64,000 bases of DNA from Mucilaginibacter defluvii (GTDB taxonomy: Bacteria > Bacteroidota > Bacteroidia > Sphingobacteriales > Sphingobacteriaceae): NCBI RefSeq assembly GCF_039543225.1, contig NZ_BAABJI010000001.1, positions 957,193-1,021,192 on the forward strand, in the 5' to 3' direction. Positions 35,595-44,877 of the stretch are shown in pieces; the stretch's first letter is position 1, and each line of letters opens with the position of its first letter. A program made the translations under genes and the position numbers. Under the pieces are notes generated by a model. That model had not been told where the DNA came from. It worked only from the letters and a program-made list of their open reading frames with translations, and searched no databases.

Positions 35595-35849
35595 TTAAGC
35601 CTGGTGCAGTGTGAACGAGTAGCTTTCCATAATCAGGTTAGCCAGCAGGTTTTTACAAGCCTCGTCAACCTTGGCGGTAGCAGCAGCTTCGCTTTCAGCC
35701 TCAATCTCTAATGTAATGTGTTTGCCAATGCGCACGTTTTGAATTTCGGAAAGCCCAAGGTTTTTCATGCTGCCGGTTACGGCTTTACCCTGAGGGTCCA
35801 ATATTTCTTTTTTTGGCATTACATCGATCTCAGCCTGAAACTTTATCAT
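35595..35849 (-). CDS. purS: Phosphoribosylformylglycinamidine synthase subunit PurS
   Basis: The small subunit that bridges PurL and PurQ in the third-to-fourth step region of purine synthesis. The 84-residue protein reads FQAEIDVMPKKEILDPQGKAV, then MKNLGLSEIQNVRIGKHITLEIE, the standard PurS pattern. No purL or purQ lies nearby. Its start overlaps the end of pssA by 20 nt on the same strand. Confidence 0.92.
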   Translation of the reverse strand: MIKFQAEIDVMPKKEILDPQGKAVTGSMKNLGLSEIQNVRIGKHITLEIEAESEAAATAKVDEACKNLLANLIMESYSFTLHQA

Positions 35850-36555
35850 TTGCTAATTTGAATTGAATTAATGATAGGGTGATATAAAATATGATAACCA
35901 CCGGAACAGCGGCAAATTTAAAAAATAGTATCAATATTGCCGAGAGCAGCAGCAGTAAATAGCGATAAATATTCTTATTAAAGTCGCGATTCTTGAATTT
36001 TAACGACATCAGCGGCAGCTCGGCAACAAGCAACGCGCACATAATCAACACAAAAACGGTTAAAATATACGGGTTGAAAAGTATCTTGCCAACATCCGGT
36101 ATTTGCTGTAAAATAAGCGGAAAAGAGGCGATCAGTATGGCGTTGGCCGGTGTTGGCAAGCCTATAAAGCTTTCGGCCTGGCGCGTATCGTTGTTAAATT
36201 TGGCCAGGCGTAAGGCCGAAAATACAGGAATCAGGAAGGCTACAAATGGCAAATATTCGCTCACCACACCTAGTTGTGGGCCCTGCTGGTAAAATTCATA
36301 TAAAATTACAGAAGGCAGCACACCAAAACTTACCATATCGGCCAGCGAATCCAGATCCTTGCCTATACCCGAGTAGGATTGTAACACCCTCGAGGCAAGG
36401 CCGTCAAAAAAATCAAATATCGCTGAAAGGAAAATAGCGTACGACGCAAAAATCAGATAGTCAGACGTAAACGTTAACACGATGCCTATACAGCCGCTGA
36501 ACAGGTTAGCACAGGTAATAAAATTCGGAAGGTGTTTTCTGACGCGTTTCTTCAT
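35830..36555 (-). CDS. pssA: CDP-diacylglycerol--serine O-phosphatidyltransferase
   Basis: Membrane enzyme making phosphatidylserine, precursor of phosphatidylethanolamine. HLPNFITCANLFSGCIGIV opens the protein, and the CDP-alcohol motif D-G-x-x-x-R-x8-G-x3-D-x3-D is seen in FDGLASRVLQSYSGIGKDLDSLADMVSFG. Several hydrophobic helices follow. The ATG at 36555 gives 241 residues; a start at 36576 would add seven. It overlaps purS by 20 nt, implying co-translation. Confidence 0.9.
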   Translation of the reverse strand: MKKRVRKHLPNFITCANLFSGCIGIVLTFTSDYLIFASYAIFLSAIFDFFDGLASRVLQSYSGIGKDLDSLADMVSFGVLPSVILYEFYQQGPQLGVVSEYLPFVAFLIPVFSALRLAKFNNDTRQAESFIGLPTPANAILIASFPLILQQIPDVGKILFNPYILTVFVLIMCALLVAELPLMSLKFKNRDFNKNIYRYLLLLLSAILILFFKFAAVPVVIIFYITLSLIQFKLANDKVSG

Positions 36556-36635
36556 TTCAAGCCATGAAGGTATCAATAAAAGCGAAGTTACAAGTTAAAT
36601 TTCGCTAACTTATAAACTTCGCAATTATTAAATTA

Positions 36636-38267
36636 TTATGAATTCATCGAGATCAGGAATTCTTCGTTGGTTTTTGTGCCTCTTATCTGGCTTTGCAAAA
36701 ACTCCATTGATTCCTGCGAATTCATGTCGGCAAGGTGATTACGCAATATCCATATACGCTGCAATGCGTCGCGGTCAAGCAACAGATCATCGCGGCGGGT
36801 ACTTGATGCGGTAATATCAATAGCCGGGAATATACGTTTGTTAGATAGCTTACGATCCAGCTGAAGTTCCATGTTACCGGTACCCTTGAACTCTTCAAAA
36901 ATAACCTCGTCCATTTTTGAGCCGGTTTCGGTAAGTGCTGTAGCGATGATGGTTAATGAGCCGCCATCCTCAATGTTACGGGCCGCGCCAAAAAAGCGTT
37001 TTGGCTTGTGCAGCGCGTTTGCATCCACACCACCCGAAAGTATTTTACCAGATGCCGGGGCAACGGTGTTGTAGGCACGGGCAAGGCGGGTTATTGAGTC
37101 AAGCAGGATCACCACGTCGTGTCCGCACTCAACCATACGCTTAGCTTTCTCTAATACAATGTTTGCAATTTTTACGTGTCTTTCGGCAGGCTCATCAAAG
37201 GTTGATGATACTACCTCGGCACGTACGCTGCGCGCCATATCAGTAACCTCCTCCGGGCGTTCGTCAATCAGTAAAATGATCAGATATACCTCGGGGTGGT
37301 TTTTGGCGATGGCGTTGGCAACATCCTTTAATAACATGGTTTTACCCGTTTTAGGTTGCGCTACAATTAGCCCACGCTGACCTTTACCTATTGGCGAGAA
37401 CAGGTCCATTATACGGGTAGAATAGTTGCCCGGGTCAGTAAACAGGTTCAGCCTTTCTGAAGGGAACAATGGCGTAAGGTGATCAAAGGGAACGCGGTCG
37501 CGCACTTCAGCCGGTACACGGCCATTGATGGCCTCAACACGTACCAGCGGGAAGTATTTTTCACCTTCTTTAGGCGGGCGTATGCTGCCGCGAACGGTAT
37601 CGCCGGTTTTTAAGCCAAACAGCTTTATTTGCGACTGTGATACGTAAATATCATCAGGCGAGGTTAAGTAGTTGTAGTCTGATGAGCGAAGGAAACCATA
37701 ACCATCAGGCATAATCTCCAGCACACCTTCGTTGATGATGACATTGTCAAAATCAAGGTTGATGGCTTCCTGTTGTTTTTGCTGATTAGGGTTAATGCGG
37801 CGCTCAAATTTTTGCGGGCGTTGCTCGGCAGGGGCTTCTTGTCTGGCAACGGGCGCTGCTTCAGCCTGTACCGGTGTAACTGCTTCAACCGGTGCTTCCT
37901 CAACCTGTTCAATAGCCGGAGTTTCATCCTCGGCGGCATCAAATAAATTGGTATCATTAAGTGGTACCTGTGGCTTGCGGGCGGGCTGTGGGGTAGCTGT
38001 TTTTACGCTTCGGGTTCTTTTACGCGGTTTGTCGTCAGCGTCGGCAGTGTCAGCCTGTGGCGTAGCTGCAGGCTGTGTTTTTTCGGCATAGTTTTGTTCA
38101 ACTATGCTTTGTTGGGCTTTGGCAACTTCAATTAGTTGCTGCTGCTCCTTTATGCGGGTAATAAGCTGGGCTTTCCGCAGTTCGTCGGCCTCGGCTATAC
38201 CTAAACTTTTAGCAATCTCACGCAACTCTGACACGAGTTTATCGTTCAATTCAATCTTATCGGACAT
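36636..38267 (-). CDS. rho: Transcription termination factor Rho with disordered insert
   Basis: Hexameric RNA translocase for factor-dependent termination. At 543 residues it exceeds the E. coli protein (419) because of a low-complexity segment from about residue 60 to 170, rich in Ala, Pro, Gln and Glu. Before it is a Rho N-terminal SAP-like domain; after it come the RNA-binding domain ([20 protein letters not shown]) and the ATPase with Walker [24 protein letters not shown] and [11 protein letters not shown]. Long Rho inserts are known in Bacteroidota. Confidence 0.95.
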   Translation of the reverse strand: MSDKIELNDKLVSELREIAKSLGIAEADELRKAQLITRIKEQQQLIEVAKAQQSIVEQNYAEKTQPAATPQADTADADDKPRKRTRSVKTATPQPARKPQVPLNDTNLFDAAEDETPAIEQVEEAPVEAVTPVQAEAAPVARQEAPAEQRPQKFERRINPNQQKQQEAINLDFDNVIINEGVLEIMPDGYGFLRSSDYNYLTSPDDIYVSQSQIKLFGLKTGDTVRGSIRPPKEGEKYFPLVRVEAINGRVPAEVRDRVPFDHLTPLFPSERLNLFTDPGNYSTRIMDLFSPIGKGQRGLIVAQPKTGKTMLLKDVANAIAKNHPEVYLIILLIDERPEEVTDMARSVRAEVVSSTFDEPAERHVKIANIVLEKAKRMVECGHDVVILLDSITRLARAYNTVAPASGKILSGGVDANALHKPKRFFGAARNIEDGGSLTIIATALTETGSKMDEVIFEEFKGTGNMELQLDRKLSNKRIFPAIDITASSTRRDDLLLDRDALQRIWILRNHLADMNSQESMEFLQSQIRGTKTNEEFLISMNS

Positions 38268-38532
38268 GATTTGGATTATAGTTCAAAAGAATTATTTTGT
38301 TTGACAGGTTTATCCCCGTATTCCATACGCAGCACTTCGTAACATCATGCAACTGTTATAAATAAATAACCCGGAATTTAAATTGTTTCTTTAGTGCAAG
38401 AAAAATTCAAAGAGGAAAACACTGCAATGTTACTTAAATATTTTCAAATAGCAAACTATCAAAAATATTTATAGTACATAAGGCTAACAGTACAACTAAT
38501 TTTTAGTTTTTTTGACCCTCAAATTATTTTGC

Positions 38533-39366
38533 ATGATTTCGAGACAACAGCTTATTGAACAGATTAAATTAAAACGCAGCTTTTTATGCGTGGGCCTGGA
38601 TACCGATATAAACAAGATACCCGACTTTTTAAAGCAATATCCCGACCCAATATTTGAATTCAATAAGCGCATAATTGATGCCACTAAGGACCTTTGTATA
38701 GCCTATAAACCCAATGCCGCTTTTTACGAAAGCCGTGGCGTAAAAGGCCTGCAAGGCCTGGTTGATACCTATAGTTACATACCTAAGGATATACTCAGCA
38801 TTATTGACGCCAAGCGTGGCGATATCGGCAATACATCTGACATGTATGCCCGGGCCTTTTTTGATGAAGCCGAAACCGGAATGGGCTTTGACGCCATCAC
38901 CGTAACCCCTTATATGGGTAACGACAGTGTGACGCCGTATTTAAAGTATGATGGTAAATGGATCATCCTGCTGGCGTTAACATCATCTGTAGGAAGTAAG
39001 GATTTTCAATACCTGGAAACGCCCGACGGCCACCTGTTTGCAACCGTAATTAAAAAAGCCAATACCTGGGCCGGTGCCGACAGGCTGATGTTTGTTGTAG
39101 GCGCTACCAAGAGCACCGAATTTACCAGCATCCGCAAATACGCGCCCGACAATTTTTTATTGGTGCCCGGGGTAGGGGCGCAGGGTGGCAGTTTAGAAGA
39201 CGTGTGCCAATACGGTATCACTCCGGATTGTGGCCTGATCGTAAACGCGTCGCGATCTATCATCTACGCCTCCAACGGTGAAGATTTTGTCGAAGCGGCT
39301 CGCGAGGAAGCGAAAAAGCTTCAAAAAGCGATGGAAGTGGAGCTGGAAAAGGCGGGGATTATTTAG
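38533..39366 (+). CDS. pyrF: Orotidine 5'-phosphate decarboxylase, type 2
   Basis: Last step of UMP synthesis. [26 protein letters not shown], and the catalytic block [21 protein letters not shown] mark the type 2 (mycobacterial-like) branch, whose members have about 270-280 residues; this one has 277. [11 protein letters not shown] closes the phosphate site. An in-frame ATG at 38512 would add seven residues of no family value. Confidence 0.93.
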   Translation: MISRQQLIEQIKLKRSFLCVGLDTDINKIPDFLKQYPDPIFEFNKRIIDATKDLCIAYKPNAAFYESRGVKGLQGLVDTYSYIPKDILSIIDAKRGDIGNTSDMYARAFFDEAETGMGFDAITVTPYMGNDSVTPYLKYDGKWIILLALTSSVGSKDFQYLETPDGHLFATVIKKANTWAGADRLMFVVGATKSTEFTSIRKYAPDNFLLVPGVGAQGGSLEDVCQYGITPDCGLIVNASRSIIYASNGEDFVEAAREEAKKLQKAMEVELEKAGII

Positions 39367-39418
39367 ACTGCGGAGTTCGGAAGTTAGATTGCGGAATTTG
39401 ATCAATCACCTAACGTTT

Positions 39419-39499
39419 TGTCATTTCGATCGAGGTACGAGGAGAAAACTGTCGCTTTACAATTTGCGGACAGATTTCTCGCTATCGCTCGAAATGACA
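39419..39499. repeat. Palindromic intergenic repeat (TGTCATTTCGA family), copy 1
   Basis: Outer arms TGTCATTTCGA (39419-39429) and TCGAAATGACA (39489-39499), inner arms GAGAAA/TTTCTC, and a central CTGTC...GACAG make an 81-bp imperfect palindrome. Related copies are at 49209 and 49417. Flanking sequence has repeated TCCGAAATC units near 39526-39555. Confidence 0.75.
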
Positions 39500-39559
39500 G
39501 TATTTATGGTATGATTAATCGAAAATTCCGAAATCAAACGTCCGAAATCCGAAATCAAT

Positions 39560-40096
39560 TTACGCTTTCAGATCGCCTTCTATCGAATCATCAATAGTAG
39601 TGCCCATAATAGCGCCCGCAATTTGTTTAACAAAGGCGATGGCGTTGCCGTGTTTATTGTCCCAGTAGTGGCCTTGCGTTGGCGTTACCTTGATGATGCT
39701 GATGCGCGGATCGCTTTTGCCCTCGGTAAACCAAACTTTAAGAACCGGATCCCACAGTTCATCAATTTTGCTTTTATCTTCGCTGATCTCGGCTATGCCA
39801 TACACGTTTAAAAAGCCGGAGTACGATGACCCCTGGAATAACAACTGCACAAACGGATCGGCGGCAATCTCTTCGTTCTTGTGGCTGTCGTTGGCGCTTA
39901 AAAACCACATGTCGCCATTATCGTCAATTTTTTGCGGCGACATAGGGCGGGTTGAAAAAGGCAGTCCTGTTTTTATATTGCTACAAAAAAAGCAGGTGTC
40001 GGCCTTTTCGGCTAATTGCTTAAGCTTTTTCCAGGCTTCGTTGCCTTCCAGGTTCTCAATGTTATCTTCGGGCTGATTGGCGTTAATGCTGTCCAT
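39560..40096 (-). CDS. Pyridoxamine 5'-phosphate oxidase-like flavin-binding protein
   Basis: A 178-residue split-barrel protein of the general stress protein 26 type. LKQLAEKADTCFFCSNI, FSTRPMSPQKIDDNGDMWFLSAN and DPFVQLLFQGSSYSGFLNVYG resemble FMN- or F420-binding members; an enzymatic role is unproven. The ATG at 40096 is favoured over 40141, because the extra 15 residues are unlike the family. The gene ends in a conserved PTQGHYWDNKHGNAIAF block. Confidence 0.82.
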   Translation of the reverse strand: MDSINANQPEDNIENLEGNEAWKKLKQLAEKADTCFFCSNIKTGLPFSTRPMSPQKIDDNGDMWFLSANDSHKNEEIAADPFVQLLFQGSSYSGFLNVYGIAEISEDKSKIDELWDPVLKVWFTEGKSDPRISIIKVTPTQGHYWDNKHGNAIAFVKQIAGAIMGTTIDDSIEGDLKA

Positions 40097-40174
40097 GGTG
40101 TAAAATGTTTTTCTGGTTAATAATGTTTCATAACAACCCATCTCGACACCTAATTGTTTAACCTAATTGTGCGT

Positions 40175-40189
40175 CAGATAATTTATCTG
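40175..40189. promoter_or_regulatory. Perfect dyad upstream of the PNPOx-like gene
   Basis: CAGATAATTTATCTG is a 15-nt inverted repeat. Just beside it ACCTAATTGT occurs twice (40148 and 40161). The 340-bp gap 40097-40436 otherwise holds an orphan terminator-like hairpin and no gene. Confidence 0.4.
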
Positions 40190-40266
40190 TTTGAAAATAA
40201 GCTGAAAAGAACAAAATAAAAGCTGTTTTGAAATAACGCCTGCTACCCCGCTCTACTTTAATTTGT

Positions 40267-40297
40267 TGCTGATTATAAACCAATCAGCATTTTTTTT
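40267..40297 (+). terminator. Orphan terminator-like hairpin before the GH53 gene
   Basis: TGCTGATT (40267-40274) pairs with AATCAGCA (40282-40289) and is followed by eight T. No plus-strand gene ends upstream for about 0.9 kb, so it would act in the GH53 leader or end a small RNA. Confidence 0.55.
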
Positions 40298-40436
40298 CCA
40301 GGCCATTCAGCATTTGCAGTATCCGGCAATATCGATATAAAAGCGGCCGCTATTATCGTGTAGCGTACCTGTATGCGGTTGAAGCTTGTGTAAAATGATG
40401 CCTTACATCAATTTACTAACCTAAAAATTCAATTTA

Positions 40437-41501
40437 ATGAGAACAGTAGTTGTACTGGCACTTTTAAGTGCGCTAACCTTTTTTTCGGCGTGTAAAAAAT
40501 CAGCAGAGGTAAAAAGCACCGCCCAGCCAGCCGAAACTACCGGCGGCGGTTTAAAAACTACTGCGGCACCAACTTTTGCTTACGGGGCCGACATTAGCTG
40601 GATAACCGAACAGGAGGCATCCGGCAAAAAGTTTTACAATAGCAGCGGCACCCAGCAGGATATTTTTACGGTGATAAAAAGTAAGGGCATAAACGCCGTA
40701 AGGTTCAGGGTATGGGTAAATCCGTCAAATACCTATAACTCAACAGCCGATGTTATTGCCAAGTGCAAGCGTGCCAAGGCTGCGGGTTTAAGCATCATGA
40801 TCGATTTTCATTACAGCGATACCTGGGCCGATCCCGGTAATCAAACCAAACCATCCTCCTGGGCGAGCCAGGATTTTACCACGCTGATGTCGACCGTTTA
40901 CAATTACACTTACAACACGCTTAATACTATCAAGTCAAACGGTATTACGCCTGATTACGTGCAGGTTGGTAACGAAACCAGCGACGGTATGCTGTGGCCT
41001 GATGGCAGGGCATCGCTATCTGCCACCAACTTTAAAAATTTTGCCTGGCTAATCAATTGCGGTTATGATGCCACTAAGGCTATCTTCCCATCGGCCAAGG
41101 TGATTGTGCATGTGGCCAACGGGTTTAACAACACTACAACCCGCTGGATATTTGACGGCATAAAGGCTAACGGGGGCAAATGGGACATATGCGGTTTTTC
41201 GGTATACCCCTCAACAAGCGGCTGGCAAACCACCAATAACCAGGTGCTGGCCAACATGAAAGATATGGTGAGCCGTTACGGCAAGCAAGTGATGATCTGC
41301 GAAGCCGGGATGGATGTTTCGGCGGCATCAACCTGTAAATCATTCCTTACAGACCTGATCGCCAAAACCAAGTCAGTTTCGGGTGGATTGGGTGTATATT
41401 ACTGGGAGCCGCAAGCCTACGCAAGCTGGAAAGGCTACAACATGGGCGCGTTCGATAGCAGCGGCAAGCCTACCGTAGCCATGGACGCCTTTATACATTA
41501 A
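40437..41501 (+). CDS. Glycoside hydrolase family 53 endo-beta-1,4-galactanase, lipoprotein
   Basis: Cuts beta-1,4-galactan side chains of pectin. A lipoprotein signal ends at Cys19 (ALTFFSACKKS). The GH53 barrel starts FAYGADISWITEQEASGKKF, then INAVRFRVWVNP and IDFHYSDTWADPG. The acid/base is Glu180 (QVGNETSDG) and the nucleophile Glu289 (MICEAGM), both in place. Surface display is likely in this phylum. No SusC/SusD pair, sugar transporter or other pectinase is close by. Confidence 0.92.
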   Translation: MRTVVVLALLSALTFFSACKKSAEVKSTAQPAETTGGGLKTTAAPTFAYGADISWITEQEASGKKFYNSSGTQQDIFTVIKSKGINAVRFRVWVNPSNTYNSTADVIAKCKRAKAAGLSIMIDFHYSDTWADPGNQTKPSSWASQDFTTLMSTVYNYTYNTLNTIKSNGITPDYVQVGNETSDGMLWPDGRASLSATNFKNFAWLINCGYDATKAIFPSAKVIVHVANGFNNTTTRWIFDGIKANGGKWDICGFSVYPSTSGWQTTNNQVLANMKDMVSRYGKQVMICEAGMDVSAASTCKSFLTDLIAKTKSVSGGLGVYYWEPQAYASWKGYNMGAFDSSGKPTVAMDAFIH

Positions 41502-41518
41502 TTGATTAAACCTGTGCA

Positions 41519-41547
41519 GGCGGGACGGTTGTTGCCGTTCCGCCTTT
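41519..41547 (+). terminator. Terminator of the GH53 gene
   Basis: GGCGGGACGG pairs with CCGTTCCGCC (one G-U pair) around a six-base loop, then TTTAATAAT. Confidence 0.7.
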
Positions 41548-41553
41548 AATAAT

Positions 41554-42924
41554 TTATAGCCCGGCAAACATCAGTTTCCGCTCCGGAAAGCGCGCGGCGT
41601 AGCCGGAAACAATATTGCGTATATAATCATTACCCGGGTAGGGTGTCAGGTGCTCTTTTAATTGTTGCAGGCTCTCCGTTTTAAAGTAATGGGATATGTA
41701 GCCCATGCCATAAAAACGGCCTTTTTCTATCAATATACAGCTGTGCTCGTCAATCGTGCGGCCTTCATCGCGTATGGCAAATGTAGGGAGAGCTTCGTTA
41801 AGCGATTCAACGGCGAGGTTAACTCTCTCGTTATAGTCATCAGCGCTCATACCGCCGCAACAGGCACAGGCATGCTTATGGATGCCATTGCATTCGGCAT
41901 TGTTTTTTTGAATAAAGCAAAGCTTGGGGCACAGGCCAAAGGTATCTATCAGTTGGTTAAGCAAATTGTAACCCTCTAACAAAGAGTTGCAGGCATATAA
42001 GGGCATCTGGTGCTTGCGGTGCTTATCAACCGCCAGGCGCACGTAACCCCGCTGGTCTATATAATCATACAATGCATAGCCTTGTTCAAACCGTTTTAAG
42101 GAGCGGTTGTATTGCGGCCAAAGGCGCTTGATCTCTACAGCTTCAAGCACAAAGGCGATCAGCTCGGTACCGCAAATCTGGTAACTGATGCTATAGATGT
42201 TCTTTAAAAATTCCTGGCGTTGCCTACCGGTATTATTGCCTGTAAAATGGCTGCAAACACGCTTTTTCAAATTTTTTGCCTTGCCTACATATATCACCTT
42301 GCCCTTGCTATCATGAAAGTAATAAACCCCGGGCGTGTAAGGCAGTTGCTCCACATACTGCTTGGGCAGGTTGGCCGGCAGCACCTGTTCTTTTGAGTTT
42401 TGTTTAAGCGCTTTGGCAATGTGTTTGTCGGCATCAGCAGCCAGCAGCATGGTAAACAAGGCGGCTGTTGCCTCGGCATCCCCCGCTGCACGGTGGCGGC
42501 TATGATTTACAATGCCCAACTGCGAACACAGCTTACCTAAACTGTACGACGGAAAGCCCGGCATTATTTTACGCCCTAGCCGCACGGTGCACAGTTTATT
42601 GCAATGCAAATCGTACCCGGCCTGCGCTAAATGATGGCGCACAAACGAGTAATCAAAATTAACGTTGTGCGCTACAAATATTTTGCCTTCTAATAGCTGA
42701 TAAACCTCGTGCGCCACATCTTTAAACAATGGGGCCGGGGCCACCATATCATTACTGATGCCGGTTAAGGCCTGTATATAAATGGGTATTTCCCGCTGTG
42801 GGTTGATAAGCGTGTCAAAGCGTTTAACAACCTGCACGCCATCATGAATACAAATAGCTATTTCCGTAATGCCGTTAGCGTTGGCATGCCCTCCCGTCGT
42901 TTCAATATCCACAATAGCGTACAT
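41554..42924 (-). CDS. DnaQ-type exonuclease fused to a GIY-YIG nuclease domain
   Basis: The first 165 residues are a DEDD-h exonuclease: YAIVDIETTGG (Asp6, Glu8), FVAHNVNFDYSF, and HRAAGDA (His144, Asp149). Residues about 199-275 form a UvrC-like GIY-YIG domain: PGVYYFHDSKGKVIYVGKAKNLKKRV. The C-terminal 180 residues contain a cysteine-rich CNGIHKHACACCGG segment as in UvrC/Cho-related proteins. A role in DNA repair is inferred. A perfect minus-7 box lies only 4 nt before the ATG. Confidence 0.88.
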   Translation of the reverse strand: MYAIVDIETTGGHANANGITEIAICIHDGVQVVKRFDTLINPQREIPIYIQALTGISNDMVAPAPLFKDVAHEVYQLLEGKIFVAHNVNFDYSFVRHHLAQAGYDLHCNKLCTVRLGRKIMPGFPSYSLGKLCSQLGIVNHSRHRAAGDAEATAALFTMLLAADADKHIAKALKQNSKEQVLPANLPKQYVEQLPYTPGVYYFHDSKGKVIYVGKAKNLKKRVCSHFTGNNTGRQRQEFLKNIYSISYQICGTELIAFVLEAVEIKRLWPQYNRSLKRFEQGYALYDYIDQRGYVRLAVDKHRKHQMPLYACNSLLEGYNLLNQLIDTFGLCPKLCFIQKNNAECNGIHKHACACCGGMSADDYNERVNLAVESLNEALPTFAIRDEGRTIDEHSCILIEKGRFYGMGYISHYFKTESLQQLKEHLTPYPGNDYIRNIVSGYAARFPERKLMFAGL

Positions 42925-42928
42925 AATT

Positions 42929-42936
42929 CAAATGTA
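42929..42936 (-). promoter_or_regulatory. Promoter box abutting the exonuclease/GIY-YIG start codon
   Basis: The minus strand reads TACATTTG, 4 nt before the ATG; TTTA lies 19 nt upstream. Confidence 0.6.
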
Positions 42937-43043
42937 CTGTTTTTTGTTAGAATGCTAAATAAATTAGTGAATGAAAGGTTGATGATTCACGGCAAACTTT
43001 CAGCCTGATAAAGCGGTTACTTATGCGGATGATATTGGTAGAC

Positions 43044-44372
43044 ATGGAAATAAATTTACGGGCAATTAAACGGATGGCCGGAGCCATATTTATAGGTATT
43101 GTATTAAACGCTTGCAGCGAAAAAGGCGGGATCGGCATTTTCAAAAAGCAATCGCCGCACGAAGCTTACGGCCAACGGTTGAAGGATGCCGGGCTTGATC
43201 GTACCGCCATGGGCAACAAATGGTTATTAATTGCCGATCAGGTTATCGCTAAACCACTCGATATCAACATCCCTTACCGCGAAACAGGTTACTTTGCGGC
43301 TGATAAGGCCGGTGGTACCGCCTTGCGTTTTACAGTTAAGCGCGGAAAAAAGATCAGCATCGCTATAACTAAAAAGCCGGCTAACATTAATATTTATGCT
43401 GATTTATTCGAACTTAATGGTACCGAAACCAAACGAGTAGCCTTTGCCGATACTACCGGTAAGCCATTAGAGTATGAGGTTAAACGTGATGGCAGCTATC
43501 TGCTGCGCCTGCAACCCGAACTACTGATAAGCGGCGAGTATACGCTCACCGTCACCGATGGGCCTTCGCTCGGTTTCCCCGTATCGGCAAGTGGTAAACC
43601 AAACATAGGCAGCTTTTGGGGTGTAAACCGCGACGATGGCACCCGTAAGCATGAGGGTATTGATATCTTCGCCCCGAAAGGCACACCGGCCATTGCTGCG
43701 GCGGGCGGTACGGTGAACAACGTTACTAATAATAATCTGGGTGGCAAAGTAGTATTTTTTCGGCCGGATGGAAAAGATTATACGCTTTATTACGCCCATC
43801 TGGATAGTCAGCTGGTGCAAAACGGACAAACCTTAAAGCCCGGCGATACCATTGGCCTGGTGGGCAATACTGGTAACGCCCGTAACACGCCCTCGCATTT
43901 ACACTTTGGCATATACACTTCGGGCGGTGCTATTGATCCGCTGGCGTTTGTGGACAGAAAAATTACTGAACCCCCGGCAATAACAGCGGCCTTAAATAAT
44001 TTGAACAGTACGGTACGCACCTCAAATTTGGTAAACCGGCTTTATAACGCGCCTGATATTAAAAGCAGCCAAACACTCAATTTGCCTAAAAACTCCGTGC
44101 TTACCGTTGAGGCGGCTGCAAGCTCGTGGTATAAGGTAAGGCTACCCGATGGGTTGATAGCTTACATCAGCAGTAAAAGCGTAACTGATGTAAATGTACT
44201 GCGTAGCATCACCTTAAAAAACGCCCAACCATTACTGGATGCCCCTGATAGCATTAATGCCCCTGCCAGGCGGCAACTTGCGGCAGGCAATAAAGTAGGC
44301 GTATTGGGCGCTTATAGAAATTATTACCTGGTTAGAGACGGTGAAGAAATCGGCTGGGTGAAGGAACTGTAA
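43044..44372 (+). CDS. M23-family metallopeptidase lipoprotein with SH3-like repeats
   Basis: Predicted cell-wall endopeptidase. The ATG at 43044 gives a lipoprotein signal with the lipobox at Cys24 (FIGIVLNACSEKG); another ATG at 43023 would lengthen the charged end. The LytM domain has KHEGIDIFAPKGTPAIAAAGG (H-x4-D) and the H-x-H pair SHLHFGIY. After it are two SH3-like segments (SSWYKVRLPDGLIAYISS and a final NYYLVRDGEEIGWVKEL). The N-terminal 150 residues look like a beta-rich domain of unknown function. Confidence 0.87.
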   Translation: MEINLRAIKRMAGAIFIGIVLNACSEKGGIGIFKKQSPHEAYGQRLKDAGLDRTAMGNKWLLIADQVIAKPLDINIPYRETGYFAADKAGGTALRFTVKRGKKISIAITKKPANINIYADLFELNGTETKRVAFADTTGKPLEYEVKRDGSYLLRLQPELLISGEYTLTVTDGPSLGFPVSASGKPNIGSFWGVNRDDGTRKHEGIDIFAPKGTPAIAAAGGTVNNVTNNNLGGKVVFFRPDGKDYTLYYAHLDSQLVQNGQTLKPGDTIGLVGNTGNARNTPSHLHFGIYTSGGAIDPLAFVDRKITEPPAITAALNNLNSTVRTSNLVNRLYNAPDIKSSQTLNLPKNSVLTVEAAASSWYKVRLPDGLIAYISSKSVTDVNVLRSITLKNAQPLLDAPDSINAPARRQLAAGNKVGVLGAYRNYYLVRDGEEIGWVKEL

Positions 44373-44379
44373 ATTAATA

Positions 44380-44877
44380 TCATTGTGGCAAGTACCTGTC
44401 AAGTGATGACCAATACTTGTCTTTATATATATTATAATCAATTTTTATCGTACCATTATACTTTTGCTGTAGCTGGTATAAAACTTTTGATGGCTTTCTG
44501 AAATCTTTGCAGGCGAAGTATATTTCGCGGGTGTTTTCACCTGTTTCACGCCCTAAATTCAGGTATCCATTGTGATCGGGCAATTGTTCAGTTATTTCAT
44601 TTTCAATTAAATCAAGTTGTTTGTAAGTTGGTTTATCCGGTAAGCCGTTTGTGTTTTTACCATCGTAGTTAATGGCTATTGTTAACATCCACGGATGAGA
44701 TGGTTTTGCATCACACTGTAGTAAACTTTGGTTAATTACAGCTACAAACGGACCTTGCTGTCCTTCGAACTCAAATGCAGTGTATGAATCTATCATATTA
44801 TCAGCTATTCTTATGCCTTCATATTTTTCAACAAATTCTTTTTCACGCCACTCCAGGTAAGATTTTAGTTTTTTCAA
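44380..44877 (-). pseudogene. C-terminal part of a frameshifted DUF695-like gene
   Basis: This frame opens at a TTG inside the A-run and continues the sequence of the upstream frame: KLKSYLEWREKEFVEKYEGIR ... IAINYDGKNTNGLPDK ... YLNLGRETGENTREIYFACKDFRKPSKVLYQ. The pattern resembles DUF695 (a domain of unknown role). No ATG or leader supports an independent start. Removing one A from the run of six at about 44869-44874 fuses it in frame with the 44843-45475 part, giving one protein of about 365 residues. Confidence 0.7.

Noticed and set aside
44843..44877. Programmed frameshift in the DUF695-like gene
   Set aside because: The change needed is +1, while the A-run with following C would suit a -1 slip in a different register; no stimulatory structure is evident.
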